64,000 nt of DNA from Spirosoma terrae (GTDB lineage: Bacteria; Bacteroidota; Bacteroidia; Cytophagales; Spirosomataceae). The DNA lies in contig NZ_JAAFZH010000024.1 of the NCBI RefSeq assembly GCF_010435915.1, positions 1 to 64,000 of the forward strand. Reading direction: 5' to 3'. Every line of letters starts with the position of its first letter. Position 1 is the stretch's first letter. Shown one piece after another: positions 27,401 to 34,272 of this stretch. The notes under the pieces were generated by a model, which was given only the letters and a program-made list of their open reading frames with translations, had not been told where the DNA came from and did not search any database. Position numbers and translations under genes: made by a program.

Positions 27401-27455
27401 CCAATACGACATTACTCGCCAGACATAGTATAACCAGATAGCGTAAGAGCATCAA
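24435..27455 (-). CDS. Sensor histidine kinase with periplasmic beta-propeller, Y_Y_Y domain and LytS-type kinase
   Basis: A 1006-residue membrane sensor. Signal peptide at 1-19 (cleavage after VLG), many two-component propeller repeats (IAEDNEGELWIGTGEGLHAY and others) to about 690, a Y_Y_Y immunoglobulin-like domain, one TM helix about 762-780, and a His_kinase/HATPase module with the histidine in NPHFIFN (about 811), an N-box PFVENAILHGL (about 901-911) and EDNGIG (about 937). Kinases of this type usually signal to a LytTR response regulator; none is encoded in the window. It is convergent with the permease array. Ligand unknown; in Bacteroidota such periplasmic propellers often sense saccharides or envelope signals. 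Confidence 0.93.
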   Translation of the reverse strand: MMLLRYLVILCLASNVVLGQTPDLTFQKLSTKDGLPSNFVSGITTDSKGYLWIATRLGLCRYDGYTFRKMPETLPGAVSSICTLPNGTLAANWSRSGLFIIDSEGQIKTTVDSVQFKDADPVNDHFENLFADSQGNLWSSSLGLVRRHDLTHRKRYHYPISGTNHTSEANHFFEDKQHRLWIYNEVGLYQFDKQRNRFRCVIGPGALNKPLRLPIPFSAITEDNTGCLWLGTQNSGLIRYDPRQEAIQRYPVAGTIQSMAFIVGPSGTSNLWLGCDNGLTIFHPITKSVITSNELTKQGIRISQIHSDPHKNLVWLGTNEGLLQFRSGATAIQTVLLPDSIVKLPVTIKSIVSSTPDTYWLGLSHTGVLQWNRKTNYFRLFPFPNESVSATLSWINSKLWAATDRGLFRLENDRFHRVNLQTRFSSNSFQKVIIDKHNRLWVLHRSEGLQVFDAKTLRPLTLWNEQKALSLWQTNSYHDLTESADGKIWIAAWYPKSFGMIWYNESERRLQEMADFNVHTFFVGDYFNQVSTGKNGKLLFSGGGGVNITNAKGIIDTAQSVYARSESSLASDFCVGIAEDNEGELWIGTGEGLHAYKTQTKQIRRFTEVDGLLADDVTNGFLMTDNDLILIGQQNGINLVSVAQLRQPAPLPQLTISSVQVNGQYRQLDASKPIALAKHENDLRFTFTTLNFSPNSATHFRYKLTGHENWFNLNTTNEVNLTNLKSGDYTLTIQNGDVTNRWNPRQVTIHFSIAPAWYETGWFRSLLVLALLSTLYGFYRLRIGQERRRSELTRQRAEAETRALRAQMNPHFIFNCMNTIDAYILTNRPDDASIFLQKFSRLVRQVLENSRETLIPIEREIETLALYIELEEERADHRFGHRITVDPDTANKLIPPLILQPFVENAILHGLRHKMDGPGHLSITIEQHNNRLICIIEDNGIGRTKAEFLKTDVAGRRFQSLGSTVTSERIDSLQAMFGSEASYLITDQNPIAKTGTIVTLNLPLLS

Positions 27456-27668
27456 TTCCGTGAAAAATTAGTTGGTGTAGAAAGTTTCCTCTGATTTCCT
27501 GTTGATTATCAGTTGCTTGTGGTTAGTGAATGAAAAAATAAGAAAAATATTTTCAGTACATGCAACCTGCAACCCGAGTTCTTACATCTTCCTGTCAAAT
27601 ACCACAAAGAACACAACTTTTGAACACGTAAACTTCAAGTTCCTAAACTCTTACTATTGACTACAGCT

Positions 27669-28382
27669 ATGAAAACGTTCAAACACCTATTGACTACCGC
27701 TTTAGTTGCAGCTTCAGCCGTTTCGTTTGCTCAAACTTCTGTAACTATTATTTCAGATAATTCTGACTCTGTTCGCACGAATAAACCACTCAAAACGGTT
27801 GAACGTATTACGTCAGATTTCAGCATTTACGTAGGCTTCAACAACTTTGGCGGTTCGATGCCTGCTGGTTACGATTTGCGCCCGATTGGCTCACGCTTTG
27901 TGGCGCTAGCCTGGCAAAAACGAATTCCTTTACTGACTGCAGGGTCAACAAAACTACGGTTGGTGACTGGCCCGGAGGTTGCCTGGAATAACTTCATGTT
28001 TGAAGGACGTAACACGCTTACCGAGCAAAATAATCAACTGGTTATCGAGGCTGCCAACGTTGATCTTCGTAAGTCGAAGTTAGTAACAACTCAGCTTAAT
28101 TTACCTGTGTTATTAAATGTTCGGTTTAAATCAGGGCTGACCTTCGCTGCCGGGGCTTACGCTGGTATGCGTCTCGACAGTTATACAAAGGTGAAGCCCG
28201 AAGGAGGATCGGCTGTACGTAAACACGGTTCATTTAATCTCAATCCAGTACGCTGGGGATTGACCAGTGAGCTTGGCTTCCGGGGTTGCGGTAAATTGTT
28301 TTTCCGTTATGAACCCAACAGTCCCTTCCGTTCGGGCGAAGGTCCAGATGCCAGTGTGTGGGCGGTTGGCCTGAAATTGTAA
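27669..28382 (+). CDS. Secreted outer-membrane beta-barrel-like protein, unknown function
   Basis: A 237-residue protein from the ATG at 27669 (a TTG four codons upstream is less likely). A signal peptide ends at SFAQ (about 22). The rest is rich in alternating hydrophobic strands with aromatic girdles (FSIYVGFNNFGG, LTFAAGAYAGMRLD, LFFRYEPNSPF) and ends in GLKL, consistent with a small outer-membrane barrel. It is divergent from the histidine kinase gene, sharing a 213-bp upstream region. No specific family recognised. Confidence 0.75.
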   Translation: MKTFKHLLTTALVAASAVSFAQTSVTIISDNSDSVRTNKPLKTVERITSDFSIYVGFNNFGGSMPAGYDLRPIGSRFVALAWQKRIPLLTAGSTKLRLVTGPEVAWNNFMFEGRNTLTEQNNQLVIEAANVDLRKSKLVTTQLNLPVLLNVRFKSGLTFAAGAYAGMRLDSYTKVKPEGGSAVRKHGSFNLNPVRWGLTSELGFRGCGKLFFRYEPNSPFRSGEGPDASVWAVGLKL

Positions 28383-28414
28383 TGGTCGTTTGCACCGTTA
28401 CGTCGGTTTGGCAG

Positions 28415-28494
28415 GATTACGCTGATTGCTTTCCCTTTTATGAAACGTAGTAATCAATACAAAATCATAGTCTGGCGGATAAATCAGCGTAATC
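28415..28494. repeat. Inverted repeat overlapping the 3' end of the following minus-strand gene
   Basis: Thirteen-bp arms GATTACGCTGATT (28415-28427) and its complement (28482-28494). The right arm lies inside the last ten codons of the minus-strand gene that ends at 28465. Wording is similar in style to the permease-gap hairpins (GGATTA..GCTGATT) but not the same element. Confidence 0.5.
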
Positions 28495-29013
28495 AGGATT
28501 ATAAGCCTGATCGCCTTCGAACGACATGGACTGGCTGTAAACCGGAAGACCCAGCAGGCGCCACTCCAGAACTCCGGAAGCACTATAATGAATGCGTTTA
28601 TCGGCACCGAGGTCAACGAAAGTCGTTACCGGTTTCCACTGAACGCCAACTACCGTACCCGTTAAAAATGTCTGACTGGCAATTCGTACAGAATCGGACT
28701 TGGGTGGATGAGTGAGGTATATTCCCTGGTTCAGTTCAAGGGTTGGCCAGTCCAGCAATACAATAGCATGACTGGCCGACCAATGGGAGGTTTGTCCCGA
28801 AAAAGCGACTGTATGTTCATATTGCCCGGCTGGTGATTTGTTCTCTTGCTTAGCTGGGGATTGGCACATGGAGGCAACCAGCACAAAAACTACGATACTG
28901 GCCAAGGAGCCGTATCGCTCCGAAAAACCACGGAAATTTCGGTAGGACACGATAAACAGACTAATTGCCAGGCTTAGGTTTAGGATAACCCAGCCAATAT
29001 GTAGTAGAGCCAT
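28465..29013 (-). CDS. Small membrane protein of unknown function
   Basis: A 182-residue protein with two hydrophobic segments near the N-terminus (about 5-25 and 36-52), then a mostly beta, extracytoplasmic region with YEHTVAFSGQTSHWSASHAIVL and YNPDYADLSARL at the end. The second segment ends VLVASMCQS, which could be an internal lipobox; starting at a downstream Met would give a lipoprotein, but no suitable start was found. Convergent with the barrel gene upstream and divergent from the TonB-dependent barrel. Family not recognised. Confidence 0.6.
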   Translation of the reverse strand: MALLHIGWVILNLSLAISLFIVSYRNFRGFSERYGSLASIVVFVLVASMCQSPAKQENKSPAGQYEHTVAFSGQTSHWSASHAIVLLDWPTLELNQGIYLTHPPKSDSVRIASQTFLTGTVVGVQWKPVTTFVDLGADKRIHYSASGVLEWRLLGLPVYSQSMSFEGDQAYNPDYADLSARL

Positions 29014-29196
29014 AATGTTATGCGAGACGGAACTCGAAAGAAAAGTAGAAAAAAATCAATGCCTCTGCAACGTTTCCCTTTTTTACGCGTCTTTGGGTCA
29101 AAGTCGCTTTCCAGAACACCAATCACAAACTAAATCCACTCATCCAGCCGTTCAGACCGCTTGTGTAAGAACAGGTACTTTGCGATGCATACTACC

Positions 29197-29204
29197 TACC
29201 TTTG
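29197..29204 (+). promoter_or_regulatory. Bacteroidota -7 promoter element for the barrel receptor gene
   Basis: TACCTTTG, a perfect TAnnTTTG box, 48 bases before the ATG at 29252. A TTTG at 29179-29182 is too close (14 bases) for a standard -33 box. Confidence 0.5.
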
Positions 29205-29251
29205 CAATGTACTTCAGCGCAGACACACGAACCTTCTGAACAATAAATACA

Positions 29252-31738
29252 ATGAAAACGACTTTTTACACCTTTATTTTATCACTCATTGCGCTAACAA
29301 CGTCTTTTGGACAGATATTGACCAGAGGAACTGTTAGTGGTCAAGTTGCCACGGTGGCGGGTAAACCGCTCGAATTTGCGACCATGATGCTTGTGAAAGC
29401 AAACGATTCAACACTCGTGAAAGGAGCCATTAGCGAAGTATCTGGCAAATATGCTTTCGAAAATGTCGGAGCAGGCCAGTATCGGGTGGCTGCCCAGCAG
29501 ATTGGTTTCCGTAAAACGTATAGTGCTACGTTCACAATCGATGAAACGCATCCGGCCATTGAATTGCCTGCGCTGGCAATGGCTGAAGAGTCGAAAAATC
29601 TGGCAGAAGTAAACGTAGTAGCCAAGAAGCCATTTATTGAGCAGCAGGTTGATCGGACCGTAGTTAACGTAGAAAATAGCATTGTTGCCAGCGGTAATAC
29701 GGCTCTGGAAGTGCTGGAAAAGGCACCCGGCGTAACGATTGATCGCCAGAATGATCAGATTCAGCTAAAAGGTAAATCGGGTGTAATCGTCTATATCGAT
29801 GGTAAACAGACCTATCTGTCTCAGCAGGAAGTATCTAATTTGCTGAAAAATACGCCAAGCGACAACATTGCCTCGATTGAGATTATTACGAACCCAGGTT
29901 CCAAATACGATGCGGCTGGTAATTCGGGAATCATCAATATTAAGATGAAAAAGAATAAGAATTTTGGTACAAACGGTACGTTCATTGCCGGTACGGGCTA
30001 CGGTTGGGTTAATAACCTGAACGGTGTTCGTGATGATCTGCCAAAATTCAATACGTCGCTGAACGTGAATCATCGGGAAGGCAAAGTAAATCTGTTCGGA
30101 AACTACAGCTACGTAAATCGCCAGAGCGTGCAGAGCAATGAGCTGAATCGCACCATTCCTTACAACGGCAGTGTTACGTATTTCGATCAGAAATCGTTCC
30201 GGCCTAATACCTTTGAAGGGCATTCCTACAAAGCCGGAGTCGATTATTTTATCAGCAAGAAAAGTACAGTAGGTGCCTTGTTCAATGGTTTCTCAAACGA
30301 CTGGCGTTCATTAGGCATCAACAATACGGTGATCAGCGATGCCAATCGGATAGTAACCAGCCGGCCATCTACGCAAATTGATGCCCGTCAATTTCTGTCG
30401 AACGTTACGGGTAACATCAATTATAAATACGATTTTGACGGAAAAGGTCGTGAGTGGACCGTTGATGCCGATTATGTTCATTACAATGGCGAGAGTTACA
30501 ACAATCTGAATACGAAGTATTTAGGTGCTGGTAGCGAAGTGATTCGGCCAAATCAGGAAGTGCGGAACAACATGCCATCGACGATTAATATCATGGCGTT
30601 TAAAACGGACTACGTTCACCCACTGAAAAACGGTGCCAAACTGGAAGCTGGTTTGAAAAGCAGTTTCGTGAAGGCAGATAACAATACGTTATACGATACG
30701 TTGCAGCAGGAAAATAAGCAGTGGGTTTTTGATGCAAGCCGGTCGAATCAGTTTAAATACGATGAGAACATTAACGCGGCTTACATCAACTACGCGAGTA
30801 ATCTGGGCAAGAAAACGAAGTTGCAGATGGGACTACGGGCCGAGCATACACACTCAATCGGTACGTCGGTTACACTGAACCAGACTGTTGATCGTAATTA
30901 TCTGAACGTATTCCCAACCTTGTTTCTGTCCAGACAACTAGATTCGACTAATACACTGAATTTGTCGTACAGCCGCCGGATCGATCGTCCTGATTATCAG
31001 AACCTGAATCCATTCGTATTCTATCTGGACCCGTATACGTATCAAAAAGGTAACCCGTTCCTGCGTCCACAGTACACCAATTCCATTGAAGTGACACACG
31101 TGTATAAGAGTGCTATTTCGACCACGTTGGGTTTCAGCCGGACTACTGACTTCATAAACCGGGAAACTCCCCGGCAGATTGCTTCGGAAAATGTTACCTA
31201 CGTAACACCTGAAAACTTAGGATCGCTGGATAACATCAATCTGAACATTAGCTTTCCGGTTGGCGTAACGAAATGGTGGAGAATGCAGAATAATATCAAT
31301 ACCTATTATACGCACTACCAGACCTTCTATTCGGGAACACCCTTTGAAGTGAAGATGGTGGCTTATAATCTATATTCATCGAACAATTTCACGCTCAGCA
31401 AAACATTATCGGCTGAACTGTCGGCCTGGTACAACTCATCTTCGCTGTACGGTTTTTATCGGGCACAACCGATGGGCGCCTTCAGTTTAGGTGTCCAGAA
31501 GAAGATACTGGAAGGAAAAGGCAATCTCAAATTAAATATCAGCGATCCATTCTGGTTGAACCGATTCAATGGTCGCGCTGAAGTACAGGATATTAACTTC
31601 CGTGTTCGCTCGCAGTGGGAAAGTCGTCGGATGATGCTGACGTTTACGTATCGCTTCGGCAATCAGAACGTAAAAGGGGCTCGTCAGCGGAATTCAGCTA
31701 CATCGGCTGAACAAGGTCGAGTTGGAGGACAAAATTAA
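29252..31738 (+). CDS. TonB-dependent outer-membrane beta-barrel protein with carboxypeptidase-like N-terminus
   Basis: An 828-residue outer-membrane protein: signal peptide to TTSFGQ (about 20), a carboxypeptidase-regulatory-like beta-sandwich (about 25-105, VSGQVATVAGKPLEFATM), a plug domain (about 120-230, with VLEKAPGVTI and SIEIITNPGSKYDAAG), then a large barrel of the OMP_b-brl_3 type (TFTYRF near the end). These resemble TonB-dependent receptors but usually have no dedicated SusD partner, as here. Substrate unknown. The end of the protein is Arg/Asn-rich (GARQRNSATSAEQGRVGGQN), a tail beyond the last barrel strand. Confidence 0.9.
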   Translation: MKTTFYTFILSLIALTTSFGQILTRGTVSGQVATVAGKPLEFATMMLVKANDSTLVKGAISEVSGKYAFENVGAGQYRVAAQQIGFRKTYSATFTIDETHPAIELPALAMAEESKNLAEVNVVAKKPFIEQQVDRTVVNVENSIVASGNTALEVLEKAPGVTIDRQNDQIQLKGKSGVIVYIDGKQTYLSQQEVSNLLKNTPSDNIASIEIITNPGSKYDAAGNSGIINIKMKKNKNFGTNGTFIAGTGYGWVNNLNGVRDDLPKFNTSLNVNHREGKVNLFGNYSYVNRQSVQSNELNRTIPYNGSVTYFDQKSFRPNTFEGHSYKAGVDYFISKKSTVGALFNGFSNDWRSLGINNTVISDANRIVTSRPSTQIDARQFLSNVTGNINYKYDFDGKGREWTVDADYVHYNGESYNNLNTKYLGAGSEVIRPNQEVRNNMPSTINIMAFKTDYVHPLKNGAKLEAGLKSSFVKADNNTLYDTLQQENKQWVFDASRSNQFKYDENINAAYINYASNLGKKTKLQMGLRAEHTHSIGTSVTLNQTVDRNYLNVFPTLFLSRQLDSTNTLNLSYSRRIDRPDYQNLNPFVFYLDPYTYQKGNPFLRPQYTNSIEVTHVYKSAISTTLGFSRTTDFINRETPRQIASENVTYVTPENLGSLDNINLNISFPVGVTKWWRMQNNINTYYTHYQTFYSGTPFEVKMVAYNLYSSNNFTLSKTLSAELSAWYNSSSLYGFYRAQPMGAFSLGVQKKILEGKGNLKLNISDPFWLNRFNGRAEVQDINFRVRSQWESRRMMLTFTYRFGNQNVKGARQRNSATSAEQGRVGGQN

Positions 31739-31818
31739 AGGACATAAGACACTGGACGTTAGACGCCTAATTTCCAGTATCTGACATCCTCAAGACTAGT
31801 TTAGGTTAAGAAAACGCG

Positions 31819-31851
31819 AAAGCCATGCTCATCTTGAAGTATGGCTTTTTT
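31819..31851 (+). terminator. Rho-independent terminator after the barrel receptor gene
   Basis: Eight-bp stem AAAGCCAT/ATGGCTTT (31819-31826, 31841-31848) running into a T6 tract, 81 bases after the stop codon. Confidence 0.8.
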
Positions 31852-32058
31852 GTTATATCTGCCAGAAATATACAATGCTTTACTTTAATTTGATCATTAG
31901 GGGAATAGTTGCTTAAATAAATAATTTAAAATCTAGCTGATTCATGTTTATTTAAACAACTATGACTGACTTTACTAAGAAAAATAAATCAGTTCTTACT
32001 GCAATTGCGCGTTGGCAACCGCTGGCTACTAAGGCTAAGCTTAGCTATGAAAGGCTAT
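31852..32058. other. AT-rich intergenic stretch, nothing recognised
   Basis: Part of the 457-bp gap between two convergent genes. Apart from the two flanking terminators I see no open frame, RNA fold or repeat that I can support. Confidence 0.6.
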
Positions 32059-32098
32059 AAAAAAGATAAGGTTCCCTGATCTTAGCAGAGAACCTTAT
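32059..32098 (-). terminator. Rho-independent terminator of the small secreted protein gene
   Basis: Nine-bp stem ATAAGGTTC/GAACCTTAT (32066-32074, 32090-32098). On the minus strand it is followed by CTTTTTT, 97 bases after the stop of the gene ending at 32196. Confidence 0.75.
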
Positions 32099-32195
32099 AC
32101 TGACTATTCCTAAACCCTTAACCTTTTCTACATGAAAAACTAACTTTTACCCTTTTCTGTTCCAAATAGTTGGCAAAATCAGTGTTTTGCTTAAA

Positions 32196-32636
32196 CTATT
32201 GAATGTCAGAGTGTTCGCTGAGTGATTGATTCAAGTCCCACAGGAAGTTGATCATCCGGGCTGTGTGATTAGCCTGGTTCATCCAGCGACTGGCTTCTAC
32301 TTTATTTTGTTTGGCCAGTTGATTATTTAACTGAGCAACTGCTTCATTAAACTTGGTCCGGTCGGCTGAACTAATAGTTAGAACAGCGGTTGGAGTCTGG
32401 TTGTATAAAGAAACAACACTCATAAAATTTTGCCAATTGGTGTTGCGCGTAAACTTGTTAACGTTCTGTGTAACATAAGCAGCGAACTGCTTTTCTGAAC
32501 CGTTAACCAGCATTGCACTAGCCGGCTTGGAGTTTGCCGGGCTATCATCAGTGTTGGTGGTGGTAGCCGCGGTTGCTTGATTTGTCATTAATCCTAATCC
32601 AAGAATCAACGACGCAAAGATAACACGCGATTTCAT
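32196..32636 (-). CDS. Secreted alpha-helical protein of unknown function
   Basis: A 146-residue protein with a signal peptide (MKSRVIFASLILGLGLMTNQATA, cleavage near 23), a low-complexity Thr/Asn/Ser stretch, and an alpha-helical C-terminal domain (FNEAVAQLNNQLAKQNKVEA, then ASRWMNQANHTARMINFLWD). Own candidate promoter and own terminator indicate a monocistronic gene. No named family recognised. Confidence 0.75.
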   Translation of the reverse strand: MKSRVIFASLILGLGLMTNQATAATTTNTDDSPANSKPASAMLVNGSEKQFAAYVTQNVNKFTRNTNWQNFMSVVSLYNQTPTAVLTISSADRTKFNEAVAQLNNQLAKQNKVEASRWMNQANHTARMINFLWDLNQSLSEHSDIQ

Positions 32637-32672
32637 TGTTTTGTTCTATTTTCGTTTCAATTAATCAACGCA

Positions 32673-32703
32673 CAAAGGTCAATAGAAGTTCTGAAAATGC
32701 AAA
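32673..32703 (-). promoter_or_regulatory. Candidate promoter of the small secreted protein gene
   Basis: On the minus strand TTTG (32703-32700), 19 bases, then GACCTTTG (32680-32673), one mismatch from TAnnTTTG; the ATG is 36 bases further at 32636. Confidence 0.4.
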
Positions 32704-32876
32704 ACAATATTAAGGCGCTTTCGGAATTATATTTTGAATAAAATATTGTTTGGTAGTTATTTTTTGGAATAGATGGCTTTTTTTTAGCTTTAATCGGAAT
32801 AATATTTCTCTTTGTACTTTGTTAATATGTATAAAATATTCTTTTGGAAAAATGTAAAATTCTTTAAAAGTTTATA

Positions 32877-33437
32877 TTATTGGTTGTAATTGTTCATGGC
32901 GAACTGTATACCCATAGTACAAAAAGCGAGGGCTACGTCGCCGGCCCGGTCTAAATAATCGGGTAATTGGATCATTTCATCCTCTGGAAATTCGCCAAGA
33001 ACAAAGTCAACTTGCTTTCCTTTCGAGAAATTATTCCCGATTCCAACCCGTAACCGGGCGTATTCCTGGGTGTTAAGTAATTCATCGATATTACGTAGCC
33101 CATTATGGCCTCCTGGCGAACCTTTGGGTTTGAGCCGAAGCTTATTGAACGGCAGGTCTTTGTCGTCCGTAATGATGAGGATGTTTTCGACAGGAATTTT
33201 TTCCTGCTTCATATAATAGAGAACAGCCTTACCGCTAAGGTTCATATACGTAGTTGGCTTCACGAAAAAAAGCTGTTTCCCCTTGTATTGCCATTTGGCG
33301 GTGTAGGCCAGGCGGGTCATCGTAAAATTAAAACCGTGCTGAGCGGCCAGACGGTCGAGGACCATAAAACCAACGTTATGGCGGGTAAGTGCATATTCAG
33401 GGCCAATGTTACCGAGGCCAACAAGTAAAAATTTCAT
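32877..33437 (-). CDS. pth: Peptidyl-tRNA hydrolase
   Basis: A 186-residue protein from the ATG at 33437; an extended frame up to 33695 overlaps the promoter of pyrR and is not conserved. It hydrolyses the ester bond of peptidyl-tRNAs released from stalled ribosomes, recycling tRNA in the cytosol. Signature residues sit at family positions: N10 in GLGN, H20 in TRHNVGF, N66 in TTYMNLSG, D92 in ITDDKD, and the GSPGGHNGL loop. Divergent from pyrR. The 240-bp AT-rich region downstream separates it from the next gene. Confidence 0.96.
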   Translation of the reverse strand: MKFLLVGLGNIGPEYALTRHNVGFMVLDRLAAQHGFNFTMTRLAYTAKWQYKGKQLFFVKPTTYMNLSGKAVLYYMKQEKIPVENILIITDDKDLPFNKLRLKPKGSPGGHNGLRNIDELLNTQEYARLRVGIGNNFSKGKQVDFVLGEFPEDEMIQLPDYLDRAGDVALAFCTMGIQFAMNNYNQ

Positions 33438-33611
33438 GAATAACGGAATCCTGTGAGAACGTATTAAGCGTATCGGTGCCCAAGAGCAACCTGGTTCAGT
33501 TAGCGTGTCACTACCTGTTTGATAGCTTTCCTGCCAATCGGGCAACGGTTTGATTGTTAACACTGCAAAATTAGCATGATGTTTCTGAGCTTTACCTCCT
33601 ATTTTTACCGC

Positions 33612-34151
33612 ATGAACCAACAACGTCTGATTCTTTCCAGTCCGCTGCTCGAAATTGTGATTAGCCGTCTGGCGCAGCAACTGATCGAAAATCACCAGAA
33701 CTTTGAAGATACTGTCATTCTGGGAATGCAGCCGCGAGGAATATTTTTTGCTGAGCGTGTCTGGCGTGAGTTAACTCGTACGCTAGGCCATGACGTACCG
33801 TTTGGTTATTTAGACGCTACGTTCTATCGGGATGATTTTCGACGACGCGACTCGCCGTTACGTCCTAATACAACCCATGTACCGTTCATTATAGAAGATA
33901 AACGGGTTATTCTGGTTGATGATGTGCTGGCAACCGGACGGATGGTTAGAGCGGCACTCGATGCAATGACTGCGTTTGGCCGGCCTCGAAAAGTGGAACT
34001 GCTCGTTCTGGTCGACCGTCGTTATAACCGCGATTTACCGATTAAGCCAGATTATACAGGAAAACGAGTCAATACGCTTGAATCGCAACGCGTTTTAGTG
34101 GAATGGACTGAACAAGGGGCAGATGCCGACCGTATCTGGTTAGTTGGCTAA
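33612..34151 (+). CDS. pyrR: PyrR-type phosphoribosyltransferase (uracil phosphoribosyltransferase/pyrimidine regulator)
   Basis: A 179-residue protein from the ATG at 33612; a candidate ATG at 33576 would add 12 residues. The PRPP-binding motif VILVDDVLATGRMVRAAL and the PyrR-type GMQPRGIFFAERV and LVDRRYNRDLPI segments are clear. The family converts uracil and PRPP to UMP; in Firmicutes it also binds pyr mRNA, but no attenuator or pyr gene is visible here, so a regulatory role is unproven. Divergent from pth with a 174-bp shared upstream region. Confidence 0.92.
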   Translation: MNQQRLILSSPLLEIVISRLAQQLIENHQNFEDTVILGMQPRGIFFAERVWRELTRTLGHDVPFGYLDATFYRDDFRRRDSPLRPNTTHVPFIIEDKRVILVDDVLATGRMVRAALDAMTAFGRPRKVELLVLVDRRYNRDLPIKPDYTGKRVNTLESQRVLVEWTEQGADADRIWLVG

Positions 34152-34224
34152 ATTGGCTAGTACGGTTAATACCAACGTATTGGCATTTAATGACTTATTA
34201 ATGACAGTTGAGCAATATGTATAA

Positions 34225-34254
34225 TTTGTGATTGGATGGAATTTTGTAATTTCG
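34225..34254 (+). promoter_or_regulatory. Promoter of the DUF5686-family gene
   Basis: TTTG (34225-34228), 18 bases, TAATTTCG (34247-34254), one mismatch from TAnnTTTG. The ATG lies 18 bases after it. This placement also argues against the earlier in-frame start at 34228. Confidence 0.5.
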
Positions 34255-34272
34255 CCAACCGTAATTATACGT

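Noticed and set aside
29015-29239. Possible 74-codon gene before the barrel receptor
   Set aside because: No family wording or signal; it overlaps the promoter of the receptor gene and ends just before it.
33438-33695. N-terminal extension of pth
   Set aside because: The extension lies in the region divergent to pyrR; all Pth signatures fit a start at MKFLLVGLGN.
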